Of a DNA stretch of 64,000 bases, positions 1 to 8,433 are shown piece after piece. A program made the translations under genes and the position numbers. This DNA comes from an uncultured Alphaproteobacteria bacterium. GTDB lineage: Bacteria; Pseudomonadota; Alphaproteobacteria; HIMB59. The stretch spans positions 1-64,000 of the forward strand of contig CACDYZ010000007.1 of assembly GCA_902557145.1 (NCBI GenBank), in the 5' to 3' direction. Position 1 is the first letter of the stretch; each line of letters begins with the position of its first letter. The notes under the pieces were generated by a model, which worked only from the letters and a program-made list of their open reading frames with translations, made no database searches and was not told the DNA's origin.

Positions 1-1
1 T

Positions 2-496
2 GCTCACATATGGTTGGACCCAGAGAACGCTAAAGAGATGGTTAAAATTATCCGTGATGAATTAATAAAAATTGATCCAGAGGGTCAAAGGCAATATTCA
101 GTAAATGCAGCAGGAGCTACTTTGGAACTAGATAATCTGATTAATAATGTTGAAACAGAATTATCTAAAGACATTAGTTACATTGTATTCCATGATGCCT
201 ACCAATATTTTGAAACAAGATTTGGTGTGAAATCTGCAGGAGCGTTAACTTTAAATCCTGACGTCCTACCTGGTGCTAAACAAATAGCAGATATACAAGA
301 TTTAATTAGTGACAAGGGTATTAAGTGTATCTTCTCTGAGCCTCAATATAATCCAAAGATAATTGAGACACTCGGCAACGATATGAATATCTCTACTGGT
401 GTTATGGATCCTTTAGGAGCTTTCATAGATGCAGGACCTACAATGTATGTTGAACTAATTAATGGAATTGCAAATTCTATTAAAGAGTGTCACTAA
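2..496 (+). CDS. znuA: Zinc ABC transporter substrate-binding protein ZnuA, C-terminal part (5' truncated by window edge)
   Basis: Periplasmic zinc-capture protein of the ZnuABC uptake system. The reading frame is open to the first base, so the start lies upstream of the window. The visible part begins AHIWLDPENAKEM, the domain-linking motif of cluster A-I binding proteins, which carries a metal-ligand His. It ends with DPLGAFIDAGPTMYVELING, the conserved C-terminal helix region (DPLG, Tyr) of ZnuA/TroA. About 165 residues of a family usually near 300 are present. Manganese-binding relatives share the fold, so the metal is assigned by overall ZnuA likeness. The neighbouring irr and ferric-binding genes suggest a metal-homeostasis locus. 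Confidence 0.85.
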   Translation, partial: AHIWLDPENAKEMVKIIRDELIKIDPEGQRQYSVNAAGATLELDNLINNVETELSKDISYIVFHDAYQYFETRFGVKSAGALTLNPDVLPGAKQIADIQDLISDKGIKCIFSEPQYNPKIIETLGNDMNISTGVMDPLGAFIDAGPTMYVELINGIANSIKECH

Positions 497-570
497 GGAA
501 TTTTGAAATAAGTTTCAGATAATTTCAATAATCTAAGAAACTTAAAGTCAAAAAAAAAACTAATTTACAA

Positions 571-608
571 TTTTCTCATATAGGCATTTTATATGCCTTA
601 TGAGAAAA
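571..608. other. Long imperfect inverted repeat (hairpin) downstream of znuA
   Basis: The arms TTTTCTCATA and TATGAGAAAA (10 bp) continue inward as AGGCAT/ATGCCT (6 bp). One bulged T lies at 581 and the loop is TTTAT (588-592). There is no T-run on the plus side, so it is not a standard terminator for znuA. On the minus side a T-run occurs about 10 nt beyond the stem. It could be an mRNA-stabilising structure or an operator. It includes the ATG of the small reading frame at 600. Confidence 0.5.
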
Positions 609-770
609 ACTAAAAACAAGGTTTGTAATCACAAAATAAAAAGAATCGTCGAAGAGAAGTATTATCCCATATCATTTATTGAAAGAGTAAATGTTATGTA
701 TCAATTAAATTCTCAAAAAAAGGTTAATGAGAATTTGCCTAGTTTATCAGCTAACTTAAATAAAACCTGA
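600..770 (+). CDS. Possible 56-aa small protein, unrecognised
   Basis: A 56-codon frame runs from ATG 600 to TGA 768 and begins MRKTKNKVCNHKIKRIVEEK. It is basic at the N-terminus, has a plausible helix (SFIERVNVMYQLN), one Cys and no membrane segment. The gap from 497 to 888 holds no other gene. An open frame of this length is unlikely but not impossible in such AT-rich DNA. No ribosome-binding site is visible, and the start codon lies in the right arm of the inverted repeat at 571-608, which weakens the call. I do not recognise a family. Confidence 0.27.
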   Translation: MRKTKNKVCNHKIKRIVEEKYYPISFIERVNVMYQLNSQKKVNENLPSLSANLNKT

Positions 771-888
771 TTTACCTATTAACTCATCGTTTAATGGAAT
801 ATATTACATTCTAGCTAGTGCTGTTTTGTCTTAATATAATATGCCAGATGCTATTGAATAATAACCATTTTTAGCCTATTTTAGAACA

Positions 889-1308
889 ATGAATTTATCA
901 GAAGCTAGTAAAAAAGAGATTGATGTTGTTCTAGAGAAGTGCGGATGGAGACAAACTAAACAAAGAGTGGTTCTCCTAAAATCGATTTTTGATGGGAAAG
1001 ACAAACACTTTTCAATTAATCAAATGAATGAAACTTTGAAAGATAACAGAAGTTATTTTTCTTTAACAACACTATATGAAAATCTGAATACTTTAGTTGA
1101 TAAAGGATATTTAAAGCAAATTGTTGTTGATAAACAATCATTCTACGATACTAACACAACTAATCATATTCATGTTTATCATCAAGAAGAGAATAAAATA
1201 TACGATTACGACGATTGCATAGAGCTTCACAAAGACTTGCCTATACCAGCTTGCCTATCATTGCTTGAGGAATATTCTTTGGTAATAAATCTCAAAAAAA
1301 AGAAGTAA
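889..1308 (+). CDS. irr: Fur-family transcriptional regulator, Irr type
   Basis: Iron/haem-responsive repressor-activator of the Fur superfamily. The N-terminal winged helix shows CGWRQTKQRVVLLKSIF and the recognition helix region SLTTLYENLNTLVDKGYLKQ. The middle has SFYDTNTTNHIHVYHQEENK, matching the DTNT..HHHF segment of alphaproteobacterial Irr, where the His cluster senses haem. The C-terminal CxxC zinc pairs of Fur/Zur are absent and the end VINLKKKK parallels the Irr IRLRRK tail. At 139 aa the length fits. Irr normally controls iron uptake and storage, and it sits beside DUF4856 and futA-like genes. A half-site resembling an iron control element (TTTTAGAACA) lies at 880-889, but I cannot show that it is used. 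Mur/Fur is the alternative. Confidence 0.75.
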   Translation: MNLSEASKKEIDVVLEKCGWRQTKQRVVLLKSIFDGKDKHFSINQMNETLKDNRSYFSLTTLYENLNTLVDKGYLKQIVVDKQSFYDTNTTNHIHVYHQEENKIYDYDDCIELHKDLPIPACLSLLEEYSLVINLKKKK

Positions 1309-1337
1309 TTCATTATTTGTAATATGTTTCAGTAAAC

Positions 1338-1376
1338 ATTGCTTATTTAGACGCAGCAATATCTTATTTTTTTTCT
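1338..1376 (+). terminator. Probable intrinsic terminator after irr
   Basis: The stem ATTGCT (1338-1343) / AGCAAT (1355-1360) with an 11-nt loop is followed by ATCTTATTTTTTTTC. The stem is short but the U-run is good. The remaining leader to the next start at 1416 is strikingly T-rich. Confidence 0.5.
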
Positions 1377-1415
1377 ATTTTTTTTAATTTTTTTTTCAAT
1401 ATTTTCTCAAACACT

Positions 1416-2807
1416 ATGAAAAAATCTAAATTGAAAACAAAACTTTTGGCATCCATAACATGTCTTAGCTTTGGCTTGACTGGTCTTGCCAATGCTGGAG
1501 CACATAGTGAAGATGTATATGGCCCATTCCCAGTAACTCTAAAAGGTTACTCTGGTGATTGCACAAATACTGTTTCTTACAGCGGCCAGATAGCAAGACA
1601 CGTACAACACGATAGTCTTAAACATCTTTCCACAAAAGGTGATTATTCTGAAATGAATTCTTACTATAGTGGCTCAGATAAGAATAAACAAATTTGGGCG
1701 CCGGCTTCTAAGGACGGTTTTCCTATTAAACAAACATTATTAAATGATATTTCTTCTGGTAAGAATCTTTCAGGTAAAACTTATAAAGGAACTATTACAT
1801 CTTGGCCCAACAACATGACAGGACCAGAAGTAATTGATTTTTGGATGAGTAAAGCTGAGAGCAATCCAAAAGATGTCTCAGTTGGATTAAATTACCAGCA
1901 GCTTCTCTCAAAGTTTATTATGGGGGCAGTGTTCTACAACCAAGCTGTTGACAATTATCTTGATGAAAAAATGGAGGCAGACACAAAGCCTAATGATAAG
2001 CCATACAAAGATGGAGCTTGCTACACAGGTAAAGAGCATAGTTGGGATGAGGCATTTGGATATTGGGGTGCTGCAGCACATTCTTTGTTGTTATCTGCTG
2101 AACAAAACTACAATGTAGCAAAGAAAAAAGATTTAGCATCTGCAGATTTTAACGGAGATGGTGTTGTTGATCTTAAATCGGAGTATGTTTTTGCTCATGC
2201 GTATTATGCCTCTAGTTTTGATAAAGGTGGTAAAACAACTTATTTAGAAGATATTACTAGAGCTTTCCTTGATGGTAGAAAATTAATTACATCAGCAAAC
2301 GGAGAAAAACTCTCTGATATGTCAAGAGCAAGACTAATGGCATATGTAGACGATATTTCCTCTAATTGGGAAAAAGTTATTGCAGAGTCTGTATTTAAAT
2401 ACGCTGGATCAACTTATAAGTCACTTGTTGCTCTTGAGGATGTAAGCAATGCTGATTTAGCTAAAGAATTTGATAAGTACATGAAGTATTGGGGAGAATT
2501 AAAAGGCTTCTCAATGGCTCTTCAAGTTGGAAAAAACAATATTGGAGAAACAGGAGCAAAGCTTAATCGAATGGTTGGTTTTGGCCCAATGCTTTTAGAT
2601 GAAACTCAAATTGTAGGCATTGATGTAAATGGCAATTATGTAATGGATAAAGTTTATTCCATGAATGATGCAAAACTTCATATGTTAAAAATACAAAAAC
2701 TTATGATTGATCAATTTGGTGTAGAAGCAAGAGGTAACGACATGCTCTCAGATATGGCAGATCTTGCATCTAAAATTGGTACATCTGAGTCTGCAGAAAA
2801 CGACTAA
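1416..2807 (+). CDS. Secreted DUF4856 domain protein
   Basis: Exported protein of the DUF4856 family, whose function is not established. Members often lie near iron-uptake genes and imelysin-like proteins. A Sec signal peptide is clear (MKKSKLKTKLLASITCLSFG, cleavage near residue 27 after ANA). Family landmarks are SVSYSGQ-like VSYSGQIARH near residue 53, the central GAVFYNQAVDNYL, HSWDEAFGYWGAAAHS near 210, and a long C-terminal helical part. ADFNGDGVVDL near 243 has the spacing of an EF-hand-like calcium loop. The length (463 aa) is full. It stands alone between a terminator and a strong hairpin, downstream of irr, so iron-linked expression is a reasonable inference. Confidence 0.8.
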   Translation: MKKSKLKTKLLASITCLSFGLTGLANAGAHSEDVYGPFPVTLKGYSGDCTNTVSYSGQIARHVQHDSLKHLSTKGDYSEMNSYYSGSDKNKQIWAPASKDGFPIKQTLLNDISSGKNLSGKTYKGTITSWPNNMTGPEVIDFWMSKAESNPKDVSVGLNYQQLLSKFIMGAVFYNQAVDNYLDEKMEADTKPNDKPYKDGACYTGKEHSWDEAFGYWGAAAHSLLLSAEQNYNVAKKKDLASADFNGDGVVDLKSEYVFAHAYYASSFDKGGKTTYLEDITRAFLDGRKLITSANGEKLSDMSRARLMAYVDDISSNWEKVIAESVFKYAGSTYKSLVALEDVSNADLAKEFDKYMKYWGELKGFSMALQVGKNNIGETGAKLNRMVGFGPMLLDETQIVGIDVNGNYVMDKVYSMNDAKLHMLKIQKLMIDQFGVEARGNDMLSDMADLASKIGTSESAEND

Positions 2808-2854
2808 ATAAAAGTTTGTCTCTTCTCCTACACTGACACATAAAGAGACGATTG

Positions 2855-2878
2855 CATGGCCTTCTTCGGAAGGCCATG
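2855..2878. terminator. Perfect UUCG-tetraloop hairpin after the DUF4856 gene
   Basis: A 10-bp perfect stem CATGGCCTTC (2855-2864) / GAAGGCCATG (2869-2878) is closed by a C(TTCG)G tetraloop. It lies 48 nt after the DUF4856 stop. The following TTATGATATTAAT is only moderately T-rich, so termination may be partial. It is the most GC-rich point in its surroundings. Confidence 0.65.
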
Positions 2879-2898
2879 TTATGATATTAATATAATTC

Positions 2899-3918
2899 AT
2901 GGAATTTTTTTTTGATATATTTCAAAATACAATAGATCAATTTACTAATCCAAAAAAAAGAGTATTTATTCTTTACTTATTTTTATCTATTTTAATTGCA
3001 GTAGCTTGGCTCATTTTCCATAAAAAGAAATCACTGAAGGAGTCAATTAAATTTATCTTCAATCCAAAAGTCTTTTTCTCAAAATCAGCAACGAGTGACT
3101 ATAAAGTATTTTTCATTAATCAGATTATAATGTTATTAATCTCACCACATCTCCTTACTCAGATAACAATAGCAACCGCATTATATTTTTTCTTTTTTGA
3201 AATAAATTTTATTGAAATGGGCCTATTTGCTTCCTCTCCTAAATATTTAATAGTCAGTTTATTCACCCTAACTCACTTTATAGTAGATGATTTTTCAAAA
3301 TATATTGTTCATCGATGGATGCATAATTGGCCATTTTTATGGGCATTACACAAAGTACATCACTCAGCAACAAACCTTACTCCTATGACCGTTTTTAGAA
3401 CCCATCCTTTAGAGGGTTTAGTATTTACACTAAGATCAGCTTTTGCTCAGGGCGTAACAATTTCAACTTTTGTTTATTTATTTGGTGGTGGTGTTGATTT
3501 ATACACCATACTTGGTGCAAATTTATTTGTGTTTTTTTTCAATGTCTTTGGATCTAATCTAAGACATTCTCATATTGGTATTCGTTACTGGAGGTGGTTA
3601 GAGTATGTTCTTATTTCACCCGCACAGCATCACTTGCATCATTCAATAGCAAAAGAGCACTATAATAAAAACTATGGTGCAGCACTTGCTATTTGGGATT
3701 GGATATTTGGATCCTTACACCATTCTGAAGACACTGATAACCTCACACTAGGTTTAGGCACCAAAGATGATCAAAAAAAACATACTTTAAAAGAACTTTA
3801 CCAAACTCCATTTATCGAGTCTTTTAAATTTTTAAAGAAGTATTTCATAAAAGTATTCCTATTTAAAAAAATTAACAAAAATAAATCTGAAATATACTAC
3901 AATAAATCACCACAATAG
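2899..3918 (+). CDS. Fatty acid hydroxylase / sterol desaturase family membrane protein
   Basis: Integral-membrane diiron oxygenase of the fatty-acid-hydroxylase superfamily, predicted to hydroxylate a lipid. Histidine boxes are HRWMHNW at residues 138-144, HKVHHS near 151-156 and HLHHS near 245. Together these give the eight-His diiron site (HX3H, HX2HH, HX2HH). At least four hydrophobic segments precede or flank the boxes. The length of 339 aa is normal. The substrate cannot be read from sequence. It lies between two iron-related genes and depends on iron itself. Confidence 0.8.
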   Translation: MEFFFDIFQNTIDQFTNPKKRVFILYLFLSILIAVAWLIFHKKKSLKESIKFIFNPKVFFSKSATSDYKVFFINQIIMLLISPHLLTQITIATALYFFFFEINFIEMGLFASSPKYLIVSLFTLTHFIVDDFSKYIVHRWMHNWPFLWALHKVHHSATNLTPMTVFRTHPLEGLVFTLRSAFAQGVTISTFVYLFGGGVDLYTILGANLFVFFFNVFGSNLRHSHIGIRYWRWLEYVLISPAQHHLHHSIAKEHYNKNYGAALAIWDWIFGSLHHSEDTDNLTLGLGTKDDQKKHTLKELYQTPFIESFKFLKKYFIKVFLFKKINKNKSEIYYNKSPQ

Positions 3919-3982
3919 TTGTTATTAAGCTATTAAAAATTTATTCATTTCAATAATTACTGTCTCCTTTATAAAGAGTGCT

Positions 3983-4996
3983 GTGAAAAATAAATCAATA
4001 ATACTTTTAACTATTTCTATACTCATAAGTCTGTCATCAATGTACATTGCTCTTACAAAAGCTTATGCATCAGAAACTATAAAAGTCTATTCTGAAAGAC
4101 AGCCATTTTTAATCGAGCCCTTAATTAACCAATACGAAGAACAAACTGGAAATAAAATAGAATGGATTTTTTCAAAAAAAGGATTAGTTCAAAAAACAAT
4201 TCTTGAAAAAGACAGACCGGTTGCAGATATTTTTTTATCCTCTGATATAGCAAGATTAATCGATATTACAGAGGCAGGTGCAAATTTAGAAATACCTTTA
4301 CAAAAGAATGTACCTTCAAATCTACAAACTAATGACTGGACAAGCTTAACAATGCGAGCAAGAGTAATTTATGCTCACAATGATCTTCAATTAGAAAATA
4401 TTTCTTATGAAGATCTTATTCTTCCAAAGTACAAAGACAGAGTTTGTACTAGATCTGGGTATCATCCCTATAATATTTCACTATTTTCAGCTTTAATTGC
4501 CCATCATGGAGAGGAATGGTTCGAAGATTATATTGTTAAATTGAAAGCTAATCTCTCTAGAAAACCGCAAGGAAATGACAGGGATCAAGTAAAAGCAATT
4601 TATGCAGGAGTTTGCGATGTTAGCATTGGTAACCATTATTATTATTTTAAAATGATGGATGATCCTAACCAAATTATCTGGCTTGAAAAAGTGTCCCCAA
4701 TTTTTCCAAATCAAGACAGTTATGGTAGTCATGTAAATATTTCAGGAATCGCTATTATCAACAATAAAAATTATGACGCCTCTATAGACTTTTTGGAATT
4801 TTTATTGAGTGAGGAAGCTCAAAAAATATATGCAAATGATAACAATGAGTTTCCGGTAAACATCAATGTCAAAGCTTCAGAAAGAGTACAAGCACTAGCA
4901 AATAATGCAAAATTTGACTCTATAGATTTACAAGAAATTGCCTCAAATAGAAAAGCCGTTTTAGATATCTTAAATAAAATTAATTTTGACGGTTAA
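3983..4996 (+). CDS. Ferric iron ABC transporter substrate-binding protein (FutA/FbpA type)
   Basis: Periplasmic Fe(III)-binding protein. A GTG start at 3983 gives a signal peptide (MKNKSIILLTISILISLSSM, cleavage near AYA-SE). The mature start TIKVYSERQPFLIEPLINQY is the FutA1/IdiA/FbpA signature. The Tyr cluster NHYYYFKMM near residue 218 corresponds to the iron-coordinating tyrosines. The GSHVNISG and late EFLLSEEAQKIYA motifs are also typical. No permease or ATPase gene follows, so the partners must be elsewhere. A terminator-like hairpin follows at 5025. Confidence 0.85.
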   Translation: MKNKSIILLTISILISLSSMYIALTKAYASETIKVYSERQPFLIEPLINQYEEQTGNKIEWIFSKKGLVQKTILEKDRPVADIFLSSDIARLIDITEAGANLEIPLQKNVPSNLQTNDWTSLTMRARVIYAHNDLQLENISYEDLILPKYKDRVCTRSGYHPYNISLFSALIAHHGEEWFEDYIVKLKANLSRKPQGNDRDQVKAIYAGVCDVSIGNHYYYFKMMDDPNQIIWLEKVSPIFPNQDSYGSHVNISGIAIINNKNYDASIDFLEFLLSEEAQKIYANDNNEFPVNINVKASERVQALANNAKFDSIDLQEIASNRKAVLDILNKINFDG

Positions 4997-5024
4997 ATAG
5001 GTTGGTCGCTTCAAATAGATCCGC

Positions 5025-5052
5025 AGCACCCCAAAGGTCAGGGTGCTTGTTT
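5025..5052 (+). terminator. Intrinsic terminator after the ferric-binding protein gene
   Basis: The 7-bp stem AGCACCC (5025-5031) / GGGTGCT (5041-5047) with a 9-nt loop is followed by TGTTTAAT. It separates the iron gene from the folate operon. Confidence 0.6.
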
Positions 5053-5123
5053 AATGTGAGTCAAAGTAAAATTGTAGCAATCGCATTTGTTGAATAAATA
5101 GTCTATTTAAATAGAATTCGTTC

Positions 5124-6329
5124 ATGGACAATTCTGAAGTACTAAATATCTTACTTAATTCTGATAAAGACTTAGTAATTTACAGAAACTCAGATAAAAA
5201 CAATTTTGAAATTTTTACAGATTTTGTTGAAAAAGTTGATTTAAATATAGGCAACTTACAAAAATTTTTAAATAAATTAGAGAGCTTTAAATCAAATAAG
5301 CCATACGATTGTTACATTGGTTTCTTTGGATACGAATTACTATGTAAAAATATTAATTTAAAAGTAAATAAAGATAGTTCATCTTTTCCAGAGGGTGTTT
5401 TTTTTCGACCTCAAACTAAAATTATTTTAGATAAAAAAATTAAAGTTATAACAAAATCTAAAACTGAATTATTGAAAGATCTGAAAGTTTTAAAAAAAAC
5501 TAATAATTCAAATAATAACAAAGTGACTGTAAGTCCAAATGTCCAAGTCTATGAAAAAATCTTCAATAAATTTAAAAAAAATATAAGGGCAGGTGAAACC
5601 TATCAAATTAAAATTGCTCAAAAATATTCAAATAAAAAAGACCTAGATATCATTAATTTATTTTTTGACTTGATGAAAAAAAATCTAAGCCCTGAGTCTT
5701 TTTGTATAAGAACAAAAGACTTTAATATAATTAGCTGCTCACCTGAAAACTTATTTAAAGTAAGAGGAAAAAAAATAGTTACATCACCAATAGCAGGAAC
5801 TGTGAGTAGGGATAAAATTAAATCAACAAAAGAGGCGAGGCGTTTTTTTGAAAATAATCAAAAAGAGGATAAAGAGCACAATATGATTGTTGATTTAGAG
5901 AGAAATGATCTTAGTCGCATTACAAAACCAAATTCTGTCAAAATACAAAATTTAAAATTTGTACAAAAATACCAATATATTTTTCATAATGTTTCTGAAA
6001 TTTCTGGAACCCTTCTTGATAATGTAAGACTATCAGCAATAATTAAGGCAATGATGCCTGGAGGTTCAGTTATTGGGTGCCCAAAAATTAATACCTTAAA
6101 ATTACTTAACAAAGAGGAAAAAGAGCCTAGAAGAATTTATACTGGCTCTTTTGGTTACTTTCGCTCTAAAGAAGATATGAGCTTTAATATCATCATAAGG
6201 TCTATTTTAAATTTTAAAAAAAATAATGAAGTCTTCGCAGCTAGTGGAGTAATCTTAGATAGCACTGCTAAAAATGAGTATCATGAAAATTATTTAAAAG
6301 CTAAATCGCTATTAGATTTATTAAAATGA
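5124..6329 (+). CDS. pabB: Aminodeoxychorismate synthase component I (PabB)
   Basis: Chorismate-utilising enzyme that makes 4-amino-4-deoxychorismate for folate, using ammonia from the partner PabA. Family motifs are GETYQIKIAQKYS, SPENLFKVRGKKIVTSPIAGT, EHNMIVDLERNDLSRI, MMPGGSVIGCPKI and RRIYTGSFGYF. At 401 aa it is shorter than E. coli PabB (about 450), with a reduced N-terminal region. PIAGT at residues 222-226 has Ala where E. coli PabB has the nucleophilic Lys (PIKGT), a variant seen in TrpE and many PabBs. Being first in a pabB-pabA-pabC-folPBK operon supports PabB over TrpE. It overlaps pabA by 4 nt. Confidence 0.85.
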   Translation: MDNSEVLNILLNSDKDLVIYRNSDKNNFEIFTDFVEKVDLNIGNLQKFLNKLESFKSNKPYDCYIGFFGYELLCKNINLKVNKDSSSFPEGVFFRPQTKIILDKKIKVITKSKTELLKDLKVLKKTNNSNNNKVTVSPNVQVYEKIFNKFKKNIRAGETYQIKIAQKYSNKKDLDIINLFFDLMKKNLSPESFCIRTKDFNIISCSPENLFKVRGKKIVTSPIAGTVSRDKIKSTKEARRFFENNQKEDKEHNMIVDLERNDLSRITKPNSVKIQNLKFVQKYQYIFHNVSEISGTLLDNVRLSAIIKAMMPGGSVIGCPKINTLKLLNKEEKEPRRIYTGSFGYFRSKEDMSFNIIIRSILNFKKNNEVFAASGVILDSTAKNEYHENYLKAKSLLDLLK

Positions 6330-6892
6330 ATTTATTACTTATAGATCATGAGGACTCCTTTACTTATAATCTTGCGCATTTGCTATCTAGTTTTGGCAAC
6401 CTTGAAGTTACAAATTTTTATGATGTAAAAGAAAATTCTGTAAAAAAGTCAGATGTAATAATTTTTTCTCCAGGGCCTGGAAAGCCCTTAGATTATCCAA
6501 TATCATTGGATATTTATAATAATTATAAATCGAAGAAGAAAATTATTGGTATCTGCCTTGGATTTCAACTTATTGCTAACGGAGAAGGGGGAACTATTTC
6601 TAAACAGGAAAAAATATTTCATGGTTATCAAACGTATATACGAACAAATTCTCAAAGTTTAAGATTTCCTAATAATGCTTTATATCAAGTAGGGAGATAC
6701 CATTCTTTGAAACTAAAAGAGCCATTTAATTCTTCTTCAATGCATATTACAATGAGATGTGAGGAAACTAATGTAGCAATGTGTTTGGAAAGCCATAAAT
6801 ATGACATTTGTGGTTTACAATTTCACCCGGACTCATTTTTAACTCCAAATGGCAAACAATTTATTCGAAAAATCATTCAATTTAAAAAATAA
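6326..6892 (+). CDS. pabA: Aminodeoxychorismate synthase glutamine amidotransferase (PabA)
   Basis: Class I glutamine amidotransferase supplying ammonia to PabB. N-terminal LLIDHEDSFTYNLAHLL and SPGPGKPLDYP are conserved, the nucleophile Cys77 sits in GICLGFQL, and His167 in LQFHPDS. The third triad residue is normally Glu (HPES) but here codon GAC gives Asp169, a conservative but unusual change. ATG 6326 overlaps the pabB stop as ATGA, implying translational coupling. Length (188 aa) is normal. TrpG is the alternative, but the folate context favours PabA. Confidence 0.87.
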   Translation: MNLLLIDHEDSFTYNLAHLLSSFGNLEVTNFYDVKENSVKKSDVIIFSPGPGKPLDYPISLDIYNNYKSKKKIIGICLGFQLIANGEGGTISKQEKIFHGYQTYIRTNSQSLRFPNNALYQVGRYHSLKLKEPFNSSSMHITMRCEETNVAMCLESHKYDICGLQFHPDSFLTPNGKQFIRKIIQFKK

Positions 6893-7631
6893 CTCTTATT
6901 TATCCTCTAAATTTAAACCACTTTGGGGTCAGAAGGGTGTTTTTACTTCTATACCTGTCATAGGAAAAAAACCAAGATTTATAGGCTTAAACCGCTATTT
7001 AAGCACTTTTAATAATACATGCCGTGATTATAAATTTGATGCCAAACTAAATCCAAAAATGATCAGTGAATTAATTGGAGAAGATATTAAGCAAATTAAG
7101 ATTTTTAACCACTTGCTAAGAATTGCTACTAATGGAACAACTTTATCAATATCACTTAGAAAAAGAACAAGGACAAAGAGCAGTGTAATTGGATTTATAA
7201 AAAAATATAAAAGAAAAGACTTTAGAAATAAAAATTTATATTACAAAAAAATATTAAAATTTATGAGTGATATAAATTACTCTGAAAATGAAATTATGCT
7301 ATCAAGAGATGGTGAAATCACAGAGGGTGCAGTAACAAATTTAATTTTTATTAAAGAAGGAAAAGTATATATTCCAAAAATAGGATACTATTATGGTAAC
7401 ACTTTGAAACTTGTAGAGAAAATATCTAAATTTAAGTTTATTAAAAAAACAATTTTTGAAAAAGATCTTAACCAATATAGTGAAATATTATCAATAGGTT
7501 CTGGAAGAGGTATTACGTCTATAAAAAGTATTCAAAGTATTTTTTGGAAAAGAAAATCTACAACATATTTTCAAAAATTTAAAAAAGACTATGAAACTAT
7601 GGTAAAAAATAATTACTATGAAATTCAATAA
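6849..7631 (+). CDS. pabC: Aminodeoxychorismate lyase-like class IV aminotransferase (PabC)
   Basis: Fold-type IV PLP enzyme expected to split aminodeoxychorismate into 4-aminobenzoate and pyruvate. The C-terminal half shows MLSRDGEITEGAVTNLIFI, the family's glycine/glutamate substrate-cofactor motif. A Lys-rich RNKNLYYKKILKF segment just before it holds the probable PLP lysine. The N-terminal part is divergent. The first ATG (6849) overlaps pabA by 44 nt, which is long, so a non-ATG start nearer 6893 is possible. The C-terminus overlaps folP by 14 nt. The assignment rests largely on position between pabA and folP. Confidence 0.7.
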   Translation: MANNLFEKSFNLKNNSYLSSKFKPLWGQKGVFTSIPVIGKKPRFIGLNRYLSTFNNTCRDYKFDAKLNPKMISELIGEDIKQIKIFNHLLRIATNGTTLSISLRKRTRTKSSVIGFIKKYKRKDFRNKNLYYKKILKFMSDINYSENEIMLSRDGEITEGAVTNLIFIKEGKVYIPKIGYYYGNTLKLVEKISKFKFIKKTIFEKDLNQYSEILSIGSGRGITSIKSIQSIFWKRKSTTYFQKFKKDYETMVKNNYYEIQ

Positions 7632-8433
7632 AAATTTATTTACTCTAAAAAAACCATTATTAGTGGGTATTTGTAATTTTACCCCTGATTCCTTTAGTGA
7701 TGGGGGCAAAACCTTTTCTCGTACTTCTGCACTTAATCATATTAACTCAATGGTTAAAGATGGAGCACAAATTATCGATATTGGAGCTGAGAGTACTAGA
7801 CCAAATAGTGAACCAATTACATACAAAGAAGAAATACGTAGACTTTCAAAAATTCTACCGTATTTAAATTATAAGAAATATCTTGTTTCATTAGACTCTT
7901 ATAAACCTGAAACTCAAGAATATGCCCTTAAAAAAGGAGTGCATATTATTAATGATATAAATGGTGGTTCAGAGGAATTGTTCAAACTTACAAAAAAGTA
8001 CAATTCAGGATTATTCTTAATGCACAAAAGAGGAACTCCAAAAGAGATGCAAAAAAAACTAAATCCAAGAGCTAATATGGTAAAAGAGTTTGATAAATTT
8101 ATTGAAAAAAGACTGAAAATACTTGATAAAATGAAATTTAATATAAAAAAAGTATGGTTTGATCCAGGAATAGGTTTTGGCAAAACACTAAACCAAAATT
8201 TACAATTAATGAGATCCTTATCAAAATATAGTCACAAAAACCTACAAATACTTTTAGGTTCATCACGAAAAAGTTGGATAAACTTCATTGATCCTTCAAA
8301 TGCTGATCAAAGAATAGGCGGATCTTTAGCTTCTATTACTCATGCCTTACAACAAAATGTCAATACGTTTAGAATTCATGATGTCCAAGAGACAAATCAA
8401 ATGATAAAAGTTTTGAAAGTTTTAAATAAATGA
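7618..8433 (+). CDS. folP: Dihydropteroate synthase
   Basis: Condenses 4-aminobenzoate with dihydropterin pyrophosphate, the sulfonamide target step. TIM-barrel motifs are all present: VGICNFTPDSFSDGGKTF, IIDIGAESTRPNSEPI, IINDINGG, LMHKRGTPKEMQ, WFDPGIGFGKT, GSSRKSWI and the terminal FRIHDVQET. Length is 271 aa. It overlaps pabC upstream by 14 nt and folB downstream by 4 nt, so it sits in the middle of a translationally coupled folate operon. Confidence 0.95.
   Translation: MKFNKNLFTLKKPLLVGICNFTPDSFSDGGKTFSRTSALNHINSMVKDGAQIIDIGAESTRPNSEPITYKEEIRRLSKILPYLNYKKYLVSLDSYKPETQEYALKKGVHIINDINGGSEELFKLTKKYNSGLFLMHKRGTPKEMQKKLNPRANMVKEFDKFIEKRLKILDKMKFNIKKVWFDPGIGFGKTLNQNLQLMRSLSKYSHKNLQILLGSSRKSWINFIDPSNADQRIGGSLASITHALQQNVNTFRIHDVQETNQMIKVLKVLNK

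Noticed and set aside
4493-4732. 79-codon minus-strand frame inside the ferric-binding protein gene
   Set aside because: Antisense shadow; the sense protein is conserved throughout.
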